The notes under the pieces are model-generated. The model was not told the DNA's origin. It searched no databases and saw nothing but the letters and a program-made list of their open reading frames with translations. This document shows positions 6,203 to 9,728 of a stretch of DNA of 9,728 nt, piece after piece. Position 1 is the first letter of the stretch. Each line of letters begins with the position of its first letter. The translations under genes were made by a program, and so were the position numbers. Source of the stretch: Campylobacteraceae bacterium (GTDB lineage: Bacteria > Campylobacterota > Campylobacteria > Campylobacterales > Sulfurovaceae); assembly GCA_027083895.1 (NCBI GenBank), contig JALWMN010000214.1, forward strand, positions 1-9,728. The letters run 5' to 3'.

Positions 6203-6231
6203 TAAAAGTAAAAATATTATAGTTACTTTTA
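6203..6231 (-). promoter_or_regulatory. sucC promoter -10 inside a 29-bp dyad
   Basis: On the minus strand an exact TATAAT lies at 6221-6216, with predicted start near 6209 and a leader of about 24 nt. A perfect 9-bp inverted repeat, TAAAAGTAA (6203-6211) and TTACTTTTA (6223-6231), is centred on this box with an 11-nt spacer. No -35 consensus is visible at 6244-6239. A regulator bound here would occlude RNA polymerase, so repression of sucCD is the simplest reading. Confidence 0.55.
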
Positions 6232-6312
6232 CCTATAAAGGATAAGCATCTAAAAGCACAAAAGTTACATCTACAAAAAAGTGTTAAGAAACTACACGAA
6301 AAATCTTTTTAC

Positions 6313-6347
6313 ATTTAATATGTCTTTTAAATTTAATGTGATAAAAT
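6313..6347 (+). promoter_or_regulatory. Candidate promoter of the 96-aa gene, with a 10-bp direct repeat
   Basis: TAAAAT (6342-6347) stands after ATGTGA as a moderate -10, with predicted start near 6354 and a leader of about 13 nt. Upstream, ATTTAATATG (6313-6322) and ATTTAATGTG (6331-6340) form a direct repeat 18 bp apart with one mismatch. It could be a binding site or chance in A/T-rich DNA. This spacer (6186-6366) serves two divergent genes. Confidence 0.35.
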
Positions 6348-6366
6348 CTGAAAAAAAGGATAGCGT

Positions 6367-6657
6367 GTGTCAAATAGTAAAAACAACCGAACTGCAATAG
6401 TCAGCATGGAAGAGGAGTATATGCGACTCCAAATCGATTACACCCTCCCAGAAGATAGAACAATAATCTGCTCGACTATCGATAAGGTAGAAAAAGAGTT
6501 CGATCTCTATCCAGAAGTTATACATAAAAGAGACAAAAATGGTGGTAGCTACTTTATAGAGTTCTCGAAAGATATCTATACAAGCTCACGCCTACCAGGT
6601 CAATTTATCCAAAAACTCCTTGAAGCATTAGCAATAGAGCACTGTGAAGAGCGGTAG
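6367..6657 (+). CDS. Conserved-looking 96-aa protein of unknown function
   Basis: I do not recognise this family. The start is GTG at 6367, with AAGGA seven bases upstream; the internal ATG at 6409 lacks a ribosome site. The protein is soluble, with no signal peptide or membrane helix. Its pattern suggests a small alpha/beta fold: a strand at LQIDYTLP, a strand/helix segment TIICSTIDKVEKEFDLYP, a glycine turn KNGGSYFIEFS and a C-terminal helix LPGQFIQKLLEALAIEHCEER. The single motif-like feature is RLPGQFIQKLLEAL near the end. It is transcribed away from sucC and lies upstream of pyk, from which a terminator separates it. Codon use resembles the neighbours, so it looks like a genuine resident gene. 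No function is proposed. Confidence 0.75.
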   Translation: MSNSKNNRTAIVSMEEEYMRLQIDYTLPEDRTIICSTIDKVEKEFDLYPEVIHKRDKNGGSYFIEFSKDIYTSSRLPGQFIQKLLEALAIEHCEER

Positions 6658-6660
6658 TTT

Positions 6661-6677
6661 TGTAACATTTTGTTACA
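6661..6677. repeat. Perfect inverted repeat TGTAAC-ATTTT-GTTACA
   Basis: A 6-bp perfect stem with a 5-nt loop begins 3 bp after the stop of the 96-aa gene. It is followed by CCCTCTCACCCC rather than T residues, so it is a weak terminator at best. It may be a protein-binding dyad or a 3'-end stabiliser. Confidence 0.4.
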
Positions 6678-6721
6678 CCCTCTCACCCCTCTATACATCG
6701 CTTCATTTTTATAATAGAAAC

Positions 6722-6809
6722 TGCTAAAAAACCATTAATTTCACTCAAAAGAGATATAATTTTTCGCTTTGCAAACGCACTCGTCCCTTTGGGGCAAGTG
6801 CTTTTTTTT
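6722..6809 (+). ncRNA. Possible short RNA ending at the strong terminator
   Basis: Two exact TATAAT boxes lie upstream of the terminator, at 6710-6715 and 6755-6760. Starts about 7 bp downstream would give transcripts of roughly 88 or 43 nt ending at the T-run (6802-6809). No open reading frame of note lies between. The alternative is that the terminator simply ends the 96-aa gene 120 bp upstream and the boxes are chance in A/T-rich DNA. I see no match to tmRNA, SRP RNA or RNase P RNA. Confidence 0.25.
6777..6809 (+). terminator. Strong intrinsic terminator
   Basis: An 11-position stem (6777-6787 with 6791-6801; one C/A mismatch and one G-T pair; outer GCACT with AGTGC, inner CCC with GGG) has a TTT loop and is followed by eight T residues (6802-6809). 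It points toward pyk and shields that gene from upstream transcription. Confidence 0.9.
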
Positions 6810-6830
6810 AGCCTTACAGCTAACATAAAT

Positions 6831-6852
6831 TTTTTTTGCTAAAATAATAAAC
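6831..6852 (+). promoter_or_regulatory. Candidate pyk promoter
   Basis: A T-run leads into TTTGCTAAAAT, with the -10 TAAAAT at 6840-6845 preceded by GC. This resembles the Campylobacter sigma-70 pattern of a T-rich stretch and G-C-TATAAT without a -35. The predicted start near 6852 gives a leader of about 70 nt before pyk, in which I see no further signal except the AAGGA ribosome site. Confidence 0.55.
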
Positions 6853-6923
6853 TTCCATTCAATTCATAGTTTTTTAGAGGATTCAATACAATACACTTTT
6901 GTAAAAACAGAAGAAGGATAGAG

Positions 6924-8351
6924 ATGAGAAAAACAAAAATAGTAGTTACACTAGGGCCTGTTACAACCAATCAAGAGAGTATCGAAACACTTTTAAAACA
7001 TGGAGTGAATGTCTTTAGACTCAACTTCTCACATGGAAGCCATGAAACACATAAAAAATCTATCGAACTTATACGCAATGCATCCAAAAAACTCAATAAA
7101 GAGGTAGCAATTTTACAAGATATATCGGGCCCAAAAGTGAGAATTGGTAAGATAGATGGAATTTTAAAGCTTCAAGCCGGTGAAAAACTAAAGCTTTGTA
7201 AAAATGAGAACCCAAGCGATCCTTACTGCCTTACATTAAGCTATAAAGAGATTATCGATATGGTAAATATTGGCGAAGAGGTCTACTTTGCAGATGGAAC
7301 ACTCAAAACTGTTGTTATCGATAGAGATAACAACAGCCTTACACTCAAACTTTTAAATAGTGGCGAGCTTACATCCCATAAAGGGGTAAACTTTCCTAAA
7401 ACAAAACTCAATATCTCAGCAATTACCGAAAAAGATGCAAAAGATCTCGAATTTGGTGCACACAATGATATAGATATTGTTGCCCTCTCGTTTGTGCAAA
7501 ATGCCAAAGATGTTCTTAAAGCCAAAAATATTATGGCACGACACAATTTTGATCCATTTATTGTAGCAAAAATCGAAACAGCTGAAGCTATTGAAAATCT
7601 AAAAGAGATACTTAATGAGTGCGATGGCGTTATGGTAGCAAGAGGTGATCTTGGTGCAGAGTTTGGTGTAACAAAACTCCCAAGAATCCAAAAACATATC
7701 ATACAAGTTGCCAATGAGATGACAAAACCAGTCATTACTGCAACCCAAATGCTAAGCTCAATGAAAGAGCAGCCATTCCCAACCCGTGCAGAGGTAAGCG
7801 ATATTGCAAATGCTGTCTATGATGGTACCGATGCAGTTATGCTTAGTGATGAAACTACCATTGGGAAATACCCCATTTTAGCTGTAGATGTACTCCATGA
7901 TACTATAAAAGATGTTGAAAAAGACTACCCATACTTTAAAAACTTTACACCACAAGATAGCTCTGATGCAGTCTCAAAATCTGCTGTAGAGTTAGCAAAA
8001 AATCTTAATAAAGAGGCACTTGTTCCCTTCACTACAACTGGCTACTCTGCTCTAACACTCTCAAAATATCGACCTAAACAGAGTATCTATGCTATCTCCC
8101 ACTCCCTTAAAACGCATCGACGTCTCAGTTTAGTTTGGGGTGTAAGACCACTCTTTGTAATGGAGGCTCTACAAAACCCAACAAGACTGCTCTATAACTT
8201 TGTAAAGAAGATTTTAGAAGAGAAAAGAGTACACCCCGATAAGCGATTTATTGTTACAATTGGCTCCACAACCGGTAAAAAAGGCTCAACAAACCTTATT
8301 CGCATTTTAAACAAAGAGGGCATGGAGGCAGTCTTAAAATCAGAGTTTTAA
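6924..8351 (+). CDS. pyk: Pyruvate kinase
   Basis: This enzyme converts phosphoenolpyruvate and ADP to pyruvate and ATP. At 475 aa it is full length, with the usual domains: the A-domain start KTKIVVTLGP (3-12) and FRLNFSHGSH (31-40, with R32, N34, S36), QDISGPKVRIG (65-75) before the B domain (about 70-165), then FIVAKIETAEA (212-222, K216 and E218 in the active site), VMVARGDLGAEFG (236-248, Mg-binding D242), KPVITATQML (268-277) and PTRAEVSDIANAVYDGTDAVMLSDET. The C-terminal domain closes with GSTTGKKGSTNLIRI. SDET where SGET is more usual is a minor variant. The ATG follows AAGGATAGAG. Its stop overlaps by 4 nt the stop of the convergent gene on the other strand, so no separate terminator can lie between them. 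In an autotroph it would drain PEP toward pyruvate. Confidence 0.97.
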   Translation: MRKTKIVVTLGPVTTNQESIETLLKHGVNVFRLNFSHGSHETHKKSIELIRNASKKLNKEVAILQDISGPKVRIGKIDGILKLQAGEKLKLCKNENPSDPYCLTLSYKEIIDMVNIGEEVYFADGTLKTVVIDRDNNSLTLKLLNSGELTSHKGVNFPKTKLNISAITEKDAKDLEFGAHNDIDIVALSFVQNAKDVLKAKNIMARHNFDPFIVAKIETAEAIENLKEILNECDGVMVARGDLGAEFGVTKLPRIQKHIIQVANEMTKPVITATQMLSSMKEQPFPTRAEVSDIANAVYDGTDAVMLSDETTIGKYPILAVDVLHDTIKDVEKDYPYFKNFTPQDSSDAVSKSAVELAKNLNKEALVPFTTTGYSALTLSKYRPKQSIYAISHSLKTHRRLSLVWGVRPLFVMEALQNPTRLLYNFVKKILEEKRVHPDKRFIVTIGSTTGKKGSTNLIRILNKEGMEAVLKSEF

Positions 8352-8935
8352 TAGATTCTGCTTCCTACCTTTCGATAGTTGCGATTAAGCCGCTTTGCTA
8401 CTATTTTACCAAGTATCCAAAAGAGTTTACGGTGTAATTTATGATCTGCTTCTTGATAGCTAATCGTAGATCCTGCTTTCAATATTACTCTATAGGTAAA
8501 CTCATCCCTAAAGATAGCCTGCTTTTTACTGTTATAGATAGCATACTTTACATGAATAATTAACTTCTTTCTTACACGATACTGCTTATTCCCTTTATAG
8601 AGTGCCCTATAGAACTTTTTATCGATCACCGTCTGGTTAATTGTAAAATTAATCTCCATAAAAGGGTTATACTTTAGGCGAAACTTTCGCTCTTTTGCTA
8701 AATGCTGCTTTAAACTCTCTCGAAATACTCTACGATCAATAAAAAGGAGCCCCTTACCATTAATATGACCTATATCAAAACTCATCTGACGCAACTTTGG
8801 TCTATCGCTAAAAAAAAAGCTACTAGTACTCTCTTCTCCTCTTTTGGTAGTAGAATCTTTGTCGCTTTGCAAACTACCACTAACAATAAAAAAGACTCCT
8901 ATAAATAGGAGCAAAACTACCAATACTGCAGGCAT
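8348..8935 (-). CDS. Membrane-anchored basic protein of unknown function
   Basis: I do not recognise this 195-aa protein with confidence. Residues 3-19 are a hydrophobic N-terminal helix (VLVVLLLFIGVFFIVSG) without a lipobox cysteine, so it is either an uncleaved anchor or a signal peptide. A Ser/Thr-rich linker (20-45) follows. The remainder is rich in Lys and Arg and looks like alternating beta strands (RVRKKLIIHVKYAIYN, QAIFRDEFTYRVIL) ended by a helix (LHRKLFWILGKIVAKRL). This strand-strand-helix tail faintly recalls LptE/PqiC-type envelope lipoproteins, but without the lipid cysteine the link is speculative. The ATG at 8935 has AAGGGGAGAG upstream. The stop overlaps pyk by 4 nt tail to tail. 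A hairpin CTCCTAT/ATAGGAG (8896-8902, 8905-8911) lies in the anchor codons. Confidence 0.75.
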   Translation of the reverse strand: MPAVLVVLLLFIGVFFIVSGSLQSDKDSTTKRGEESTSSFFFSDRPKLRQMSFDIGHINGKGLLFIDRRVFRESLKQHLAKERKFRLKYNPFMEINFTINQTVIDKKFYRALYKGNKQYRVRKKLIIHVKYAIYNSKKQAIFRDEFTYRVILKAGSTISYQEADHKLHRKLFWILGKIVAKRLNRNYRKVGSRIY

Positions 8936-8967
8936 TCTCTCCCCTTTAGCTTATTTAGCCTATAACA

Positions 8968-8996
8968 ATTATAACAAAATATTTCCATTGCAACAA
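8968..8996 (-). promoter_or_regulatory. Candidate promoter of the membrane-anchored protein gene
   Basis: On the minus strand TGTTATAAT is an extended -10, with TATAAT at 8973-8968 exact. TTGTTG at 8996-8991 serves as a partial -35 with 17-bp spacing. The predicted start is near 8962. A near-perfect 9-bp direct repeat TATAACAA (8961 and 8970) overlaps the box on the plus strand. Confidence 0.55.
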
Positions 8997-9052
8997 ATTA
9001 AACCTCACATTTACCAATCTTTAGCTACTATTGCAATCTATAAGGAGTCAAA

Positions 9053-9316
9053 ATGCAAATCGAAGAGACACTCAAAACACTCATAAAACATATCAACTAT
9101 CCATTCAAAGAGCCCAAAGAGCTTGAGATGGCTCTAAGAAAACGTTTAACTAAAAAGGAGTTTAAACTCTTTAGGGAACTTGCCTCTAACACTCCCAAAG
9201 AAGAGATTGCTCAAAAACTAAATTTTGATGCAATAGAGTTTGCAAGGGTAGAGCAAAATTTAATTAAAAAACTAAATCTTGAACAGACAAAACAGCTTCT
9301 TTATAAATTCAACTAA
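9053..9316 (+). CDS. 87-aa protein, possible helix-turn-helix
   Basis: The ATG at 9053 has a perfect AAGGAG ribosome site five bases upstream, which makes this a convincing gene despite its size. The protein is all-helical and charged, with no signal or membrane segment. Residues 33-75 (LTKKEFKLFRELASNTPKEE onward, then IAQKLNF and VEQNLIKKLN) have the spacing of a helix-turn-helix like sigma region 4 or LuxR-type domains: an LT..E..LF..LA helix, a turn, EIAQKL, a turn and a possible recognition helix. DNA binding is therefore possible but unproven, and I cannot name a family. A weak -10 (TACTAT, 9026-9031) could serve it. Its stop overlaps by 4 nt the stop of the convergent Nudix gene. Confidence 0.75.
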   Translation: MQIEETLKTLIKHINYPFKEPKELEMALRKRLTKKEFKLFRELASNTPKEEIAQKLNFDAIEFARVEQNLIKKLNLEQTKQLLYKFN

Positions 9317-9728
9317 ACCTTTTGACACCTGTTACTTAAAAACCAACAAAAGGCAAACATCAGTGCTGGTCTTTTTGGTTTACTCTCATCAAACATAAAC
9401 TCTTTAGCCTCTTTTACTGGTAAATAGACTAGCTCAATATTCTCCTCTTCTAGGCCACCACCACTATCTACCTTCATGCTCTCATCAACCTCAGCATAAA
9501 AAAGTGTCATTTTTCCACCTGTTGTTAAAGTGGTAATCTTCTCTAACTTTTCAACCTTATAACCAGTCTCTTCTAGCACCTCCTCTTTTGCTATCTCTTC
9601 GCTGCTAAGCCCCTCTTTATCTTCTCTGCCGCCGCAAAGCTCATACCTGATAGCTAATTTGGGATAATTAATATAGACAAGTGCACGAAACTGCTTCACT
9701 AAAATAAAAGCATCCTTCTCTTTATGAT
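9313..9728 (-). CDS. Nudix hydrolase (nucleotide-sugar diphosphatase type), 5' end missing
   Basis: The reading frame stays open to the right edge (HKEKDAFILVKQFR... can be read from 9726), so the true start is outside the window; a GTG at 9699 within it is unlikely to be the start because FILVKQFR is itself family-like sequence. YELCGGREDKEG, then EEIAKEEVLEETGY, is the Nudix box region. Its first REUXEE position is Glu rather than Arg, as I recall for the NUDT14/UDP-sugar diphosphatase branch. GGGLEEENIELVYLP and the C-terminal PKRPALMFAFCWFL also fit that branch. It would cleave a nucleoside diphosphate sugar or ADP-ribose to the monophosphate; the substrate is not determined here. The stop (TAG) overlaps the preceding plus-strand gene by 4 nt. 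Confidence 0.8.
   Translation of the reverse strand, partial: HKEKDAFILVKQFRALVYINYPKLAIRYELCGGREDKEGLSSEEIAKEEVLEETGYKVEKLEKITTLTTGGKMTLFYAEVDESMKVDSGGGLEEENIELVYLPVKEAKEFMFDESKPKRPALMFAFCWFLSNRCQKV

Noticed and set aside
7283..7735. 150-aa open frame antisense to pyk
   Set aside because: It lies wholly inside the well-conserved pyruvate kinase gene with no ribosome site; it mirrors that gene's codons.
8844..9086. 80-aa plus-strand frame across the 8936-9052 spacer
   Set aside because: It covers two real genes' ends and a divergent promoter region, with no ribosome site.

Overview
The window is AT-rich bacterial DNA and reads as a chromosomal segment from a Campylobacterota (Epsilonproteobacteria) species. 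The strongest pointer is the gene order sucC-sucD-oorD-oorA-oorB-oorC, which matches the order I know from Campylobacter jejuni. TATAAT-type -10 boxes without clear -35 boxes, AAGGAG-type ribosome sites and tight gene packing agree with this. A NosL-like gene at the left edge and the ferredoxin-linked 2-oxoglutarate oxidoreductase suggest an anaerobic or microaerobic, possibly denitrifying and chemolithoautotrophic lineage (Sulfurimonas/Sulfurovum-like). The genus cannot be fixed from sequence alone.

Layout. Positions 1-260 (minus) hold the 5' part of a secreted NosL-like copper protein, cut by the window edge. Positions 261-541 are a non-coding spacer with its promoter, a cluster of TGTTAA half-sites and a hairpin after oorC. 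Positions 542-3440 (minus) are oorDABC, the four-subunit 2-oxoglutarate:ferredoxin oxidoreductase, with its own promoter in the 3441-3712 spacer. Positions 3713-6185 (minus) are sucC and sucD (succinyl-CoA synthetase). Between them sits a small S23/four-helix-bundle gene flanked by inverted arrays of a 7-nt repeat. From 6367 on the plus strand come an unrecognised 96-aa gene, a strong intrinsic terminator that may end a short RNA, and pyk (pyruvate kinase). The right end holds a membrane-anchored basic protein (minus), an 87-aa protein with a possible helix-turn-helix (plus) and a Nudix hydrolase cut by the right edge (minus).

How they work together. OorDABC and SucCD interconvert 2-oxoglutarate, succinyl-CoA and succinate. 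With low-potential ferredoxin and ATP they run in the reductive TCA direction, and otherwise oxidatively. Pyruvate kinase lies downstream of PEP, the branch point of the same central metabolism.

The most unusual object is the S23-family gene with its heptad inverted repeats, inserted inside the sucCD operon at 4612-5017. It resembles the intervening sequences of 23S rRNA genes but sits in an mRNA. The repeats appear to supply its ribosome site and its stop codon, as well as the stop codon of sucC. Otherwise this is ordinary core genome. I see no CRISPR array, tRNA, rRNA, transposase or phage gene. Several promoter dyads are worth testing, but I do not claim a new system.
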